NCBI RefSeq assembly: GCF_008153345.1
Contig: NZ_CP042818.1
Location: forward strand, 1,674,001-1,738,000
DNA length: 64,000 nucleotides
Direction: 5' to 3'
DNA from: Treponema phagedenis
Lineage (GTDB): Bacteria > Spirochaetota > Spirochaetia > Treponematales > Treponemataceae
In this document: positions 24,546-32,853 of the stretch, piece after piece
Position numbering within the stretch: position 1 is the first letter of the stretch
Layout of the letters: every line of letters starts with the position of its first letter
The notes under the pieces: model-generated
Databases searched by the model: none
The model's input: the letters and a program-made list of their open reading frames with translations, nothing else
What the model was told of the DNA's origin: nothing
Translations under genes and position numbers: made by a program

Positions 24546-26633
24546 ATGAGTAGTGATATTTCTAAAATGAGGAATATCGGTATCAGCGCACACATTGACT
24601 CGGGGAAAACGACTCTTTCCGAGCGTATTCTTTTTTACTGTGACAGGATTCATGCGGTTCATGAAGTTCGCGGAAAAGACGGTGTCGGCGCTACAATGGA
24701 TAATATGGAGTTGGAACGGGAGCGCGGAATTACTATTCAGTCCGCTTCGACACAGGTAAAATGGAAGGATCACACCATTAACGTTATCGACACACCCGGG
24801 CACGTTGACTTTACAATTGAGGTTGAGCGTTCGTTGCGGGTTTTGGACGGGGCAATTTTAGTGCTTTGTTCCGTTGCCGGTGTGCAGTCTCAGTCAATTA
24901 CGGTTGACCGCCAGTTGAAGCGGTATCATGTTCCGCGTATTGCTTTTGTGAATAAATGCGACAGAACGGGGGCAAATCCGCTGAAGGTGCGCATGCAGTT
25001 GCGGGAAAAACTCGGGCTGAATGCGTATATGATGCAGCTTCCGATCGGGCTTGAGGATAAGCTTGAGGGTGTGGTTGATCTTGTTACGATGAAGGCAATT
25101 TATTTTGAAGGCGATAGCGGAACGGAGTTGCGGCTTGCAGAAATCCCCGCACATATGGTGGATGATGCAAAAAAATATCGCGAAGAAATGCTTGATGCCG
25201 CTTCTATGTTCTCCGATGAGCTTGCGGAAGCCTTCCTTGAAGGAACCGAAACCGAGGATATGATTCGTGCGGCGGTGCGAAAGGGTACGCTTGCCGAGCA
25301 GTTTGTGCCGGTATTCTGCGGTTCCGCCTATAAGAACAAGGGGATACAGCCGCTTTTGGATGCGGTTACCTATTATCTGCCGGATCCGACCGAGATTAAA
25401 AATATTGCACTCAATCTTGATAAGAATGAAGAGCCGGTTACGCTTTCAAATGATCCGGATGCACCGGTTGTTGCGCTCGGTTTTAAGCTTGAGGACGGAA
25501 AATACGGGCAGCTTACCTACGTTCGGGTGTATCAGGGAACGCTTAAAAAAGGCGGCGAGTTGTATAATGTGCGAGCCCGCAAGAAGTTTAAGGTTGGACG
25601 TTTGGTTCGAATGAATTCCGCCGAGATGGAAGATATTAACGAGGGAGCGCCGGGCGATATTGTTGCGCTTTTCGGTATTGATTGCGCTTCAGGCGACACG
25701 TTCTGCGGTGAGGATTTGAATTACGCAATGACTTCAATGTTTGTGCCCGATCCGGTTATTTCTCTTTCAATTACGCCGAAGGATAAAAAGGCTGCCGATC
25801 AGATGGCAAAGGCGCTGAATCGTTTTACCAAAGAAGACCCGACATTCAGAACGCACGTTGACCCTGAATCTAATCAAACAATTATTCAGGGTATGGGCGA
25901 GCTGCACCTTGATGTGTACATTGAGCGTATGCGCCGTGAATATAAATGCGATGTGGAAACCGGTATGCCGCAGGTCGCCTATCGAGAGGCAATCAGTCAG
26001 CATGCGGACTTTAATTATACGCATAAAAAGCAAACCGGCGGTGCCGGACAATTCGGTAGGGTTGCAGGCTTTATTGAGCCGATTACCGAGCAGGATTACG
26101 AGTTTGTCGATAACATCAAAGGCGGTGTTATTCCGAATGAGTATATTCCTTCTTGTGATAAAGGTTTTAGAGCCGCTATTAAGAAAGGTACGTTGATAGG
26201 ATTCCCGATTGTAGGAATTCGGGCTACTATTAATGACGGACAATACCACCCGGTTGACTCTTCGGATATGGCTTTCCAAGCGGCGGCAATCGGTGCTTTC
26301 CGTGAAGCGTATAAAAAAGCAAATCCTATTGTGCTTGAACCGATTATGAAAGTGTCGGTTGAAGGTCCTCAAGAATTTCAAGGGAATATCTTCGGGTTGA
26401 TTAACCAGCGCAGAGGAATTATTATATCTTCTACTGAAGATGAGCAATTTACTCGTGTTGATGCGGAAGTTCCTTTAAGTGAAATGTTCGGATTTTCAAC
26501 GGTTCTCCGTTCTTCTACGCAAGGAAAAGCGGAATATTCAATGGAGTTTGCAAAATACGGTAAAGCTCCTCAAAGTATTATGGAAAAATTGGTCAAAGAA
26601 TACGAAGAAAAGCGAAAAGCGGAACAAAAATAG
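24546..26633 (+). CDS. fusA: Elongation factor G, spirochaete/mitochondrial EF-G1 type
   Basis: GTPase that moves tRNA and mRNA through the ribosome. The 695-residue product has the full EF-G domain order. The G1 loop is [12 protein letters not shown], and the switch I region [26 protein letters not shown]3 DTPGHVDF and G4 VNKCDRTG follow. The [13 protein letters not shown] form with [11 protein letters not shown] resembles the spirochaete spdEFG1/mitochondrial EFG1 subtype, in contrast to the canonical HIDAGKTTTTERI. In organisms with that subtype a second EF-G-like protein handles ribosome recycling; it is not in this window. It has its own promoter and precedes an ATPase gene by 9 bases. 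Confidence 0.95.
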   Translation: MSSDISKMRNIGISAHIDSGKTTLSERILFYCDRIHAVHEVRGKDGVGATMDNMELERERGITIQSASTQVKWKDHTINVIDTPGHVDFTIEVERSLRVLDGAILVLCSVAGVQSQSITVDRQLKRYHVPRIAFVNKCDRTGANPLKVRMQLREKLGLNAYMMQLPIGLEDKLEGVVDLVTMKAIYFEGDSGTELRLAEIPAHMVDDAKKYREEMLDAASMFSDELAEAFLEGTETEDMIRAAVRKGTLAEQFVPVFCGSAYKNKGIQPLLDAVTYYLPDPTEIKNIALNLDKNEEPVTLSNDPDAPVVALGFKLEDGKYGQLTYVRVYQGTLKKGGELYNVRARKKFKVGRLVRMNSAEMEDINEGAPGDIVALFGIDCASGDTFCGEDLNYAMTSMFVPDPVISLSITPKDKKAADQMAKALNRFTKEDPTFRTHVDPESNQTIIQGMGELHLDVYIERMRREYKCDVETGMPQVAYREAISQHADFNYTHKKQTGGAGQFGRVAGFIEPITEQDYEFVDNIKGGVIPNEYIPSCDKGFRAAIKKGTLIGFPIVGIRATINDGQYHPVDSSDMAFQAAAIGAFREAYKKANPIVLEPIMKVSVEGPQEFQGNIFGLINQRRGIIISSTEDEQFTRVDAEVPLSEMFGFSTVLRSSTQGKAEYSMEFAKYGKAPQSIMEKLVKEYEEKRKAEQK

Positions 26634-26642
26634 GAGGGCGGC

Positions 26643-27326
26643 ATGATTAAAAAAGACTTAGTTGAGCGCAGTTCTGTGCGTAACTTTGAAAAAGCATTGG
26701 ATGGAGGCTTACGGGCAGGTGAAATCGGTGTTATTACTTCCGGAAAAGGAAGCGGTAAAACATCGTTGCTTGTGCAACTCGGGCTTGATCAACTTCTGCA
26801 AGATAAATTTGTTGTGCATATTTCTTTTAGTCAGCATGTTGATTATGCAATGACGTGGTACAAAGATATGTTCAAAGATCTTGCAGAAAAAAAACATCTT
26901 GATAAAAAAGATGAAGTGCGGGATCAAATGGTTGCAAACAGAATCATTCTTAACTTTAACCAAGAGACGGTGCGTACTTCTCAAATTGTTAAGACGATTC
27001 GCGCCTTAACCGAAGGCGGTTCAAAACCTTCCGTGTTAATGATCGATGACTTTAATTTTGTGAAAGCCCTGCCTGAAGCAATGGAGCAGATGAAATCATT
27101 TGCAAAAGAGATGGGGCTTACGATTTGGTATACGGCAGCGGAAGATGTGCGCAGTTGCAAGATTGCGGATACCTTGGCAAAATATGTTGATGACATTGAT
27201 ATTATTCTTTATCTTGAACCGCAAAATGACAGCATAAAAATCCAAGCGCTGAAAGTACATGATAAAACGGCATTTGATACCGGCATTAAGCTTGATACAA
27301 AAACAATGCTGATAACCGATAAATAA
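26643..27326 (+). CDS. RecA/KaiC-like P-loop ATPase
   Basis: A 227-residue cytosolic protein with a Walker A TSGKGSGKTSLLVQLGL near residue 33 and a Walker B-like hydrophobic strand SVLMIDDFNFV near residue 130. The overall strand order resembles the RecA-like core of RadA, KaiC and DnaB-type ATPases, and the N-terminal FEKALDGGLRAGEIGVI matches the entry of KaiC/RadA cores. It has no zinc finger, Lon domain or second P-loop, so it is a minimal single-domain form. It begins 9 bases after EF-G (with GGAGGGCGGC as ribosome-binding site) and is certainly co-transcribed with it. Specific function unknown. Confidence 0.82.
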   Translation: MIKKDLVERSSVRNFEKALDGGLRAGEIGVITSGKGSGKTSLLVQLGLDQLLQDKFVVHISFSQHVDYAMTWYKDMFKDLAEKKHLDKKDEVRDQMVANRIILNFNQETVRTSQIVKTIRALTEGGSKPSVLMIDDFNFVKALPEAMEQMKSFAKEMGLTIWYTAAEDVRSCKIADTLAKYVDDIDIILYLEPQNDSIKIQALKVHDKTAFDTGIKLDTKTMLITDK

Positions 27327-27365
27327 GACTTTTTTGCTCAGTTTTGCAATATACTTTTTATTTTT

Positions 27366-27397
27366 CGCAAGTCCTGCTTTTTCGGGCAGGGCTTGCG
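27366..27397 (+). terminator. Stem-loop after the fusA operon
   Basis: CGCAAGTCCTGC pairs with GCAGGGCTTGCG across an 8-base loop, 40 bases after the stop codon. A T run precedes the stem; none follows, so it may end or stabilise the transcript. Confidence 0.5.
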
Positions 27398-27585
27398 GAA
27401 TACGAAGTATAGAGTTTGTTCCCATCCTCTTCCTCAAAAACAACACATTTTTATGCTGAAAACTCTTCCGCTTCATTTTTCGTACGCGCCTATTTACATC
27501 GTTTTGCGCATCTGGAAAGACCGCCTTCGTTTACGAGCGTGCCGTTCTTTTGATACCTCGATCGGTTTTCGTAATCCTGCTCAAT

Positions 27586-27990
27586 ACAAATCAAGACAAT
27601 TTTATACAAAAGAGTGCGACACAACGGTTAGTTTTTGACGTCCATGTCAAAAACTAACCTATGAGTTTAAAAACTCCTATCATAAAAAAGAGGTAGTTTT
27701 AAAACTCATTTCTGCGTGGAACCACCGCCGTCCGTGGCGGTTCTGAGTTTTGACGTCCATGTCAAAACCAAACCTTGAGAGTTTTAAAGCTTTGCAAAGA
27801 GTTTTTATCTTAATGCCTGTATCTTAATCAAATTTATTTTATATAAAAAGAGCCCGACACGGCGCAACGGCGAACCTTGGAATTTCTACCTTTGGTTCGC
27901 CTATGAGTTTTAAAGCTTTAATTTTACAATTTTGTGCTGATGCTTTAAAACATCGTTTGGAATTGAGCAACGGTGTGTAAACTTACCACA
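27586..27990. repeat. Composite of dispersed repeat modules, GTCCRT hairpins
   Basis: Contains three perfect or near-perfect hairpins: TTAGTTTTTGAC/GTCAAAAACTAA, CCACCGCC/GGCGGT and TTTTGAC/GTCAAAA, each with GTCCAT or GTCCGT in the loop, then a GTTTTAAAGC module pair and GGAATTGAGCAACGG. The part 27631-27785 is repeated in inverted orientation at 30888-31046. The flanks 27398-27585 and 27991-28333 show no gene. Confidence 0.7.
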
Positions 27991-28333
27991 GGCTTTCTGT
28001 AATTAAAACTGCACGGCGAAATATTTTTTAAAATGAAAATCCGTATTTTTTTGCGTGCACGGAATGAGGTAAAAAAAACAGCAGCCATTCAGTGGAGCCC
28101 CGGTGTTAGTTTTTTGCATTTATGACAAAACTATGTCAATAAGTTTAAACCTGAAATTTGAAAATAAGTCTTTTCTGTTTTAAACACCATTTTTATGAGT
28201 CGCGTTTATAAGTATTCAGCTCCGATAAATAAAAAGTAAATCCAAATACGAGAAAAACTTCACACGGCAACACGCATGAATATACGATTTTTATTCTTCA
28301 TGCGTATAATTTGCTCGGGCTCTTACGCTCTTC

Positions 28334-28362
28334 TTGCAAAAAAGCCTTTTTTTCCGTATACT
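28334..28362 (+). promoter_or_regulatory. Promoter placing the start at the DUF1361 ATG
   Basis: TTGCAA, 17 bases, TATACT. The -10 box ends 7 bases before the ATG of the next gene, so transcription would begin at or next to the start codon, giving a leaderless mRNA. No Shine-Dalgarno sequence is present. Confidence 0.6.
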
Positions 28363-28369
28363 TGCCTGC

Positions 28370-29038
28370 ATGCTTCGCTATACTCAAAATATTTTTAAGA
28401 TAAAAAGCACAACGCTTTTACTGATACTTTCAATTTTTTCTCTGAGTCTTTCAGCTCTGCGCTATTTTTTTGCAAAAGATATTTTTCTTCTTTTTTTAAT
28501 TTGGAATTTATTTTTGGCTTTTATCCCGTGGTTTTTTGCTTCAATCATATATGCGGGTAGGCCTAAACATAAGATAGTTATTGTAGTATTAATTTTGTTG
28601 TGGCTTTTATTTTTTCCGAATGCACCGTACATTCTCACCGATTTTATTCATTTAGGAAAAGGAAAACCGAAATTCTTTTGGTATGATTTTATTTTAATTC
28701 TTTCATACGGCTTTACAGGGCTCTTATATACCTTTGTCAGTTTGGATTTTATTAAAAAAATTATGTTGAGAGAATTTTCAGTTGAAGTTCCTTTTTTTGT
28801 CTCCGCGCTCTTACTGTATATTTCGGCATTCGGTATTTATCTTGGAAGATTTCTGCGGTGGAATTCTTGGGATGTATTTACAAAGCCGAATGATGTGCTT
28901 GCGGATGTTGCCTCAAGGGTTGTCAATCCTTTTTTTTATCCGGAAACGTGGTGGTTTACGCTTTTATTCGGGACACTCCTTTCTCTCATGTATTGGTCGT
29001 ATCCGATTTTTTCTTATGACGAGTTCGGTAAAAAATAA
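28370..29038 (+). CDS. DUF1361 family integral membrane protein
   Basis: A 222-residue protein with about seven hydrophobic segments. The family hallmarks are visible: LFFPNAPYILTDFIHL near residue 85, FFWYDFILILSYGFTGLL near 105 and FGIYLGRFLRWNSWDVF near 160. DUF1361 proteins are inner-membrane proteins of unknown function. An upstream in-frame TTG (28334) would extend it by 12 residues, but that TTG is part of the -35 box of a good promoter and has no ribosome-binding site, so I prefer the ATG, which seems to be translated from a leaderless message. The rsmE gene follows after 35 bases. Confidence 0.85.
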   Translation: MLRYTQNIFKIKSTTLLLILSIFSLSLSALRYFFAKDIFLLFLIWNLFLAFIPWFFASIIYAGRPKHKIVIVVLILLWLLFFPNAPYILTDFIHLGKGKPKFFWYDFILILSYGFTGLLYTFVSLDFIKKIMLREFSVEVPFFVSALLLYISAFGIYLGRFLRWNSWDVFTKPNDVLADVASRVVNPFFYPETWWFTLLFGTLLSLMYWSYPIFSYDEFGKK

Positions 29039-29073
29039 TTCATCATGTTATACCATTAAAAACAGGAAAAATA

Positions 29074-29823
29074 ATGAACATCATTCTTTTTGAAAACAAT
29101 GAGCTGAAAAATTTTTTACTGGTACTCAAAAAAAATGACCCGCGTTTTATACATATTAAAAAAATTTTAAAACTCGGTGTACATGATAGTTTTAAAGCGG
29201 GAATCATTGACGGGGAAAAGGGATTCGCGGAGATTATTCGCTTTGATGAAAAAGAGTTAATAGCAAGATTTAAACCGAATGAGAAAGGGCTTGCGCTTGC
29301 GCCGATAACATTAATTTTAGGATTTCCGCGGCCTATTCAGCTGCGGCGTATTTTACGCGATATCAGTGGCTTGGGCATTGCGGAACTTTGGCTTACGGGT
29401 ACCGTACTCGGAGAAAAATCTTATATGCAGTCCGAGCTTGCACAAGAATCTGAAATACGCCGGCTTTTAATTGACGGTTGTTCACAAGCAGGACAAACAA
29501 TTATCCCGAAAGTTTCCGGCTTTGATTCTCTTCGCTCTCTTTTTAAAACGAAAAGGGCGGAAGTTTCCGCAAAGAATAAAAAACTTTTATTTGATGTACT
29601 GAAAACATCAACCGCTCTTTCAGATATTAGTGTTTTTGATACAAGTGATTTTTTACTTGCGATAGGAAGTGAGCGAGGTTGGACGGAAGAAGAGCGGGAA
29701 CTTTTTTATGAACAAAACTTTACCGCAGTTGGCATGGGCGCAAGAATCTTGCGTACGGAAACAGCCGTTTGTGCAGCATGCGCGGCAATTTTATCTAAAA
29801 CAACGGTATGGAGTAAGAGATGA
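29074..29823 (+). CDS. rsmE: 16S rRNA (uracil1498-N3)-methyltransferase
   Basis: SPOUT-class enzyme that methylates U1498 in 16S rRNA. The 249-residue product has an N-terminal PUA-like domain with FIHIKKILKLGVHDSF (equivalent to the family HL.VLR pattern), the LILGFPRPIQLRRILRDISGLGI segment, CSQAGQTIIPKV and the knotted SAM-binding C-terminus LLAIGSERGWTEEERELF ... VGMGARILRTETAVCAA. These are diagnostic for RsmE. The early PUA part is more diverged than usual. Its last four bases overlap the start codon of the following metalloprotease-like gene, so translation is coupled. Confidence 0.92.
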   Translation: MNIILFENNELKNFLLVLKKNDPRFIHIKKILKLGVHDSFKAGIIDGEKGFAEIIRFDEKELIARFKPNEKGLALAPITLILGFPRPIQLRRILRDISGLGIAELWLTGTVLGEKSYMQSELAQESEIRRLLIDGCSQAGQTIIPKVSGFDSLRSLFKTKRAEVSAKNKKLLFDVLKTSTALSDISVFDTSDFLLAIGSERGWTEEERELFYEQNFTAVGMGARILRTETAVCAACAAILSKTTVWSKR

Positions 29824-30653
29824 ATCAAGATAGGGTAAAAGAAATTTTATTAGAGATAGAAGATACCGACCTTGACTTCTTCGTTATTTTTAGCGGGAAA
29901 AAAAGCATGAAAGTAAACGGTTTGTATAAAAGTGATACGCATGAAATTATTTTGCACAATAAAAATTTTAAAACGGACAATGAACTTTTGTATACCGCAA
30001 TTCATGAATATACGCATCATAAACTTTGTGAGCTTGACAACGGCGCTCCGCAGGGAAAGGCTCACACCCAAAGGTTTTGGGCATGCTTTCATCGTCTTTT
30101 AGAGAAAGCTGAAGAAAAGCAACTGTATGCATTGATGCCTGAAGAACTTCCCGAACTCAACGAAATTACCGAAGAGATTCGCTCGGTAATTATGCTTGAA
30201 GACGGAAAACTGATGAAAGAGCTTGGCAGGCTTTTACAAAAGGCGCGCAGTTTATGTTCGCGTGCCGGTATCCGATTTGAGGACTATATTGACCGCGTGC
30301 TCTGTCTTCCGCGCCCTGCAGCAGTTGCAATAGAAAAAATTCACGCCTATGATTTAAATCCCGCACTCGGATATGAGGGAATGAAAATGGTTGCGGGTAT
30401 TGCAAACCCGAGTAAGCGCGAAGCTGCAGAACGCATGTTGCTCGCAAAGCAAAGTCCTGCGATGACAAAAGAGAATTTAAAACCAAAGCAACAAGAAGAA
30501 GACCCGCGCAGAAAACTTGAAAAAGAAAAAAGACGCTTGGAAAAAACAATTAAAAGTTTAGCTGAACGGCTTGCAATCGTAAACGAAATCCTTGAGAAAA
30601 TCGGTATTTCCTCTTTTATTATCTGCGTTTTGTTTTTCTCTTTTTATAAATAA
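29820..30653 (+). CDS. Predicted zinc metalloprotease (HEYTHH) with coiled-coil tail
   Basis: A 277-residue protein beginning at the ATGA overlap with rsmE. LLYTAIHEYTHHKL near residue 60 carries the HExxH zinc motif, in the setting of SprT/YgjP-like minigluzincins (strand IILHN ahead, AHTQRFWACFHRLL behind, with His as a possible third ligand). The middle (about 110-210) is helical and shows no recognisable motif. Residues about 225-262 are a highly charged coiled coil (RRKLEKEKRRLEKTIKSLAERLA), and the last 14 residues are hydrophobic (SSFIICVLFFSFYK), possibly a tail anchor. Substrate unknown. Co-translation with rsmE suggests a housekeeping task, though no link is established. Confidence 0.75.
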   Translation: MNQDRVKEILLEIEDTDLDFFVIFSGKKSMKVNGLYKSDTHEIILHNKNFKTDNELLYTAIHEYTHHKLCELDNGAPQGKAHTQRFWACFHRLLEKAEEKQLYALMPEELPELNEITEEIRSVIMLEDGKLMKELGRLLQKARSLCSRAGIRFEDYIDRVLCLPRPAAVAIEKIHAYDLNPALGYEGMKMVAGIANPSKREAAERMLLAKQSPAMTKENLKPKQQEEDPRRKLEKEKRRLEKTIKSLAERLAIVNEILEKIGISSFIICVLFFSFYK

Positions 30654-30735
30654 GTTTCTCTGTATCGGAAAATCTTGTATCATATTTGTGGACGAGCGCC
30701 GTGGTTTTTTGTTATACTTTTGATCATGTATATGG

Positions 30736-31106
30736 AGTAGAACAATCTTTTGTAACTAACTTCCTGTTATACAAATCGGAGTGCCAACAATAATAGCCTT
30801 GCGGATTTTAGCACTCCTATGGTAAATTGCTCACCGTTGCGTTGTGTCGGGCTCTTTTTATAACAGGAAGCTTTAAAACTCGCAGGTTCGGTTTTGACAA
30901 GAACGTCAAAACTCAGAACCGCCACGGATGGCGGTGGTTCCACGCAGAAATGAGTTTTAAAACTACCTCTTTTTTATGATAGGAGTTTTTAAACTCATAG
31001 GTTAGTTTTTGACACGGACGTCAAAAACTAAACCGTTGTGTCTGGCTCTCTTTTTTATAAAATTTTTTTACGGTTCGTAAAAATATATTAAAAAACGCTA
31101 CCGTAG
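30736..31106. repeat. Dispersed TIR element with GTCCRT hairpins, 371 bp
   Basis: Left end GAGTAGAACAATCTTTTGTA, right end ATTAAAAAACGCTACCGTAG. Carries the core CCTATGGTAAATTGCTCACC, GTTGCGTTGTGTCGGGCTC, then the inverted copy of the 27.6-kb hairpin block. The right end lies directly before the ribosome-binding site of the following exported protein gene. Confidence 0.7.
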
Positions 31107-31152
31107 TTTTGCGGTTGGAGTGTTTAATGTGTTTATTAGTGAGTTTAGGAAA

Positions 31153-32055
31153 ATGATTAATTTTTGCATAACGCTAAGTTATAAAAAACGCAACTATTGC
31201 CAAAACAATCTTATTGCAATCGATTCTTTTGTTTTCGCATTATGTTTTTATCTTTTTTTAAGCATAGCCCCCTGCGCTGCTGAAAATACAACGCCGTCAT
31301 TTCCGGATATGCCTGCGATTCCCGAAATCAGAATACGGCAGGGGGTTCCGATGCCGCCTTCACCGCCTGTTCCTCCAAAGCCCGCGCCGATTCAACAACC
31401 TGCTGAACAAAAGGGATCTAAGCCAAAAGCGGCAGCGTCTCAAGGACTTTCGGCAAAAACGCTTTCTTCACTTTTGCAAGGAAGCGGTAACATGCATTTA
31501 CTTCAGAACTTACTCGACAGAGGAAAACAGCAGGAACGTGGAGAAGCGTCATTAGAAAAAATTCTTGCAGCTTTGGAAAACCTGAATGAAAATAAATCAT
31601 CTAAGTCTTCCGGCGTAAATCAAAACAAGGAAAATACGGAATCGAAAAAAGAATTTGCGGTACAAAGTTTAAGCGAAACGGTTGCACAGATACAAAAAGG
31701 TCCTGCTGCTGATCTGATACGTTTTAAACTGAACGGAAAAGATATCACAAAAGAATTTGTCTTTACACTTTGCTCAAAAAAAGGTAATGACGAAAGTTTT
31801 TTATTTTCCGCTGATAGAAAATTTATTGCCGGCAATGTTGAACTACAGGAAACACTTTATCTTCTTTTCAAAAAAAAATCAGAGGCAAGTTATGTAGCGG
31901 AAGCTGAGCTCATCCAAAGCCAAAATAATCCCAATTCATTTTTAGCTCGTTTTAAGAAACTCAGTCCGTTGCAATTTAAAAAATCAGGTAACATGCTTTT
32001 CTGGAGCGATAAAGATTCCTCCGTTACCGGCGAGCTCTTATTTAATGTACGGTAA
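31153..32055 (+). CDS. Pro-rich exported protein of unknown function
   Basis: About 300 residues; the exact start is uncertain. ATG with AGGA four bases ahead is chosen, but GTG codons 24 and 33 bases upstream are in frame, and the first of these has GGAG at good spacing. A hydrophobic segment (SFVFALCFYLFLSIAPCAAEN) at about 26-45 is a signal sequence with an unusually long basic N-region. Then follow a Pro-rich stretch (PMPPSPPVPPKPAPIQQP), a low-complexity linker and a mixed alpha/beta C-terminal domain (DLIRFKLNGKDITKEFVF ... SVTGELLFNVR). Probably periplasmic or outer-membrane associated. Not recognised. The gene starts at the edge of a dispersed repeat element, which may have replaced its promoter. 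Confidence 0.7.
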   Translation: MINFCITLSYKKRNYCQNNLIAIDSFVFALCFYLFLSIAPCAAENTTPSFPDMPAIPEIRIRQGVPMPPSPPVPPKPAPIQQPAEQKGSKPKAAASQGLSAKTLSSLLQGSGNMHLLQNLLDRGKQQERGEASLEKILAALENLNENKSSKSSGVNQNKENTESKKEFAVQSLSETVAQIQKGPAADLIRFKLNGKDITKEFVFTLCSKKGNDESFLFSADRKFIAGNVELQETLYLLFKKKSEASYVAEAELIQSQNNPNSFLARFKKLSPLQFKKSGNMLFWSDKDSSVTGELLFNVR

Positions 32056-32092
32056 GCAATTGTTTAAAAAGTATAGGATCAAAAAATTTTAA

Positions 32093-32449
32093 GTGCCGCC
32101 AGCTTCGCTTAAGGATGCGCATGCACCGCGTGTAGCGACATCCGATACTCGTTTTTGCTTTGAAGAACGCCGCGTTGTGAGCAATGAGTATATTATTCGA
32201 TATGAAAATAGATTTTTCCAAATAACAAAAGCAAATAAAAAACTTCCGAGACCGAAAACAGCAATTACAGTACGGAAACTTTTGGATGGAACAATACGAT
32301 TGATATGGGATAACATTAAACTTAATTTTATCGAACTTACTAATAAACCACGCAAGGAGGTCGCCAAAGCTCATTTCCGCATAATGAAAAGGGGACATTT
32401 TTATAGTGCCTTGACAGTCTTCTTTAAAAGCTCTTGTCTTAATCCATAA
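32093..32449 (+). pseudogene. Transposase C-terminal remnant (ISNCY/IS1202-like)
   Basis: The stretch FCFEERRVVSNEYIIRYENR, then FFQITKANKKLPRPKTAITVRKLLDGTIRLIW, is what follows the DDE integrase core in ISNCY/IS1202-group transposases. Only this C-terminal part exists; the catalytic core and N-terminal helix-turn-helix are absent. Beyond it, AAAAGGGGACATTTTTATAG and TGCCTTGACA look like the typical end of such an element. It is a dead insertion-sequence fragment between an exported-protein gene and the TPR genes. A short gene with an independent function is unlikely. Confidence 0.65.
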
Positions 32450-32509
32450 AATATAGTATTTTATAGCGTGAAGTGCTCGAGCAATTGGGACCCTTCGGAT
32501 TTTTAATTT

Positions 32510-32842
32510 ATGAACAATGAGATAAAAATATTTTTTAATAAGAATGATAACTATTTTATTAAAACTTCCGAACAGCCGATAAAAACACTTTCTTCACAGC
32601 AAAAAGCATTGCTTAATCGGCAGGGAAATAAACTTTTTAATGAAGGTAAGTTAAAAGAAGCTGAGAGAATATATCTTACAACAGGGTATTCAGACGGTTT
32701 AAGCAGAATTGGAGATACATATCTCAAAGCAAATCAAAAACTTACTGCTTTAAAATTTTACTATCTTGCGGGAAATTTTTCAAAAGCAGAGCCTCTCATT
32801 GATGATATCACAAAGCTAATTAAACTACTCGTTAAGGATTAA
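32510..32842 (+). CDS. Small TPR-like helical protein
   Basis: A 110-residue protein with an all-helical C-terminal two thirds: LLNRQGNKLFNEGKLKEAERIYLTTGYSDGLSRIGDTYLKANQKLTALKFYYLAGN shows two to three TPR-like helix pairs with the expected small and aromatic positions. No signal peptide. It precedes the larger TPR protein by 11 bases on the same strand, so the two are co-transcribed and may form a complex. Ribosome-binding site is weak. Function unknown. Confidence 0.75.
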   Translation: MNNEIKIFFNKNDNYFIKTSEQPIKTLSSQQKALLNRQGNKLFNEGKLKEAERIYLTTGYSDGLSRIGDTYLKANQKLTALKFYYLAGNFSKAEPLIDDITKLIKLLVKD

Positions 32843-32853
32843 AAGAGGTGTAT

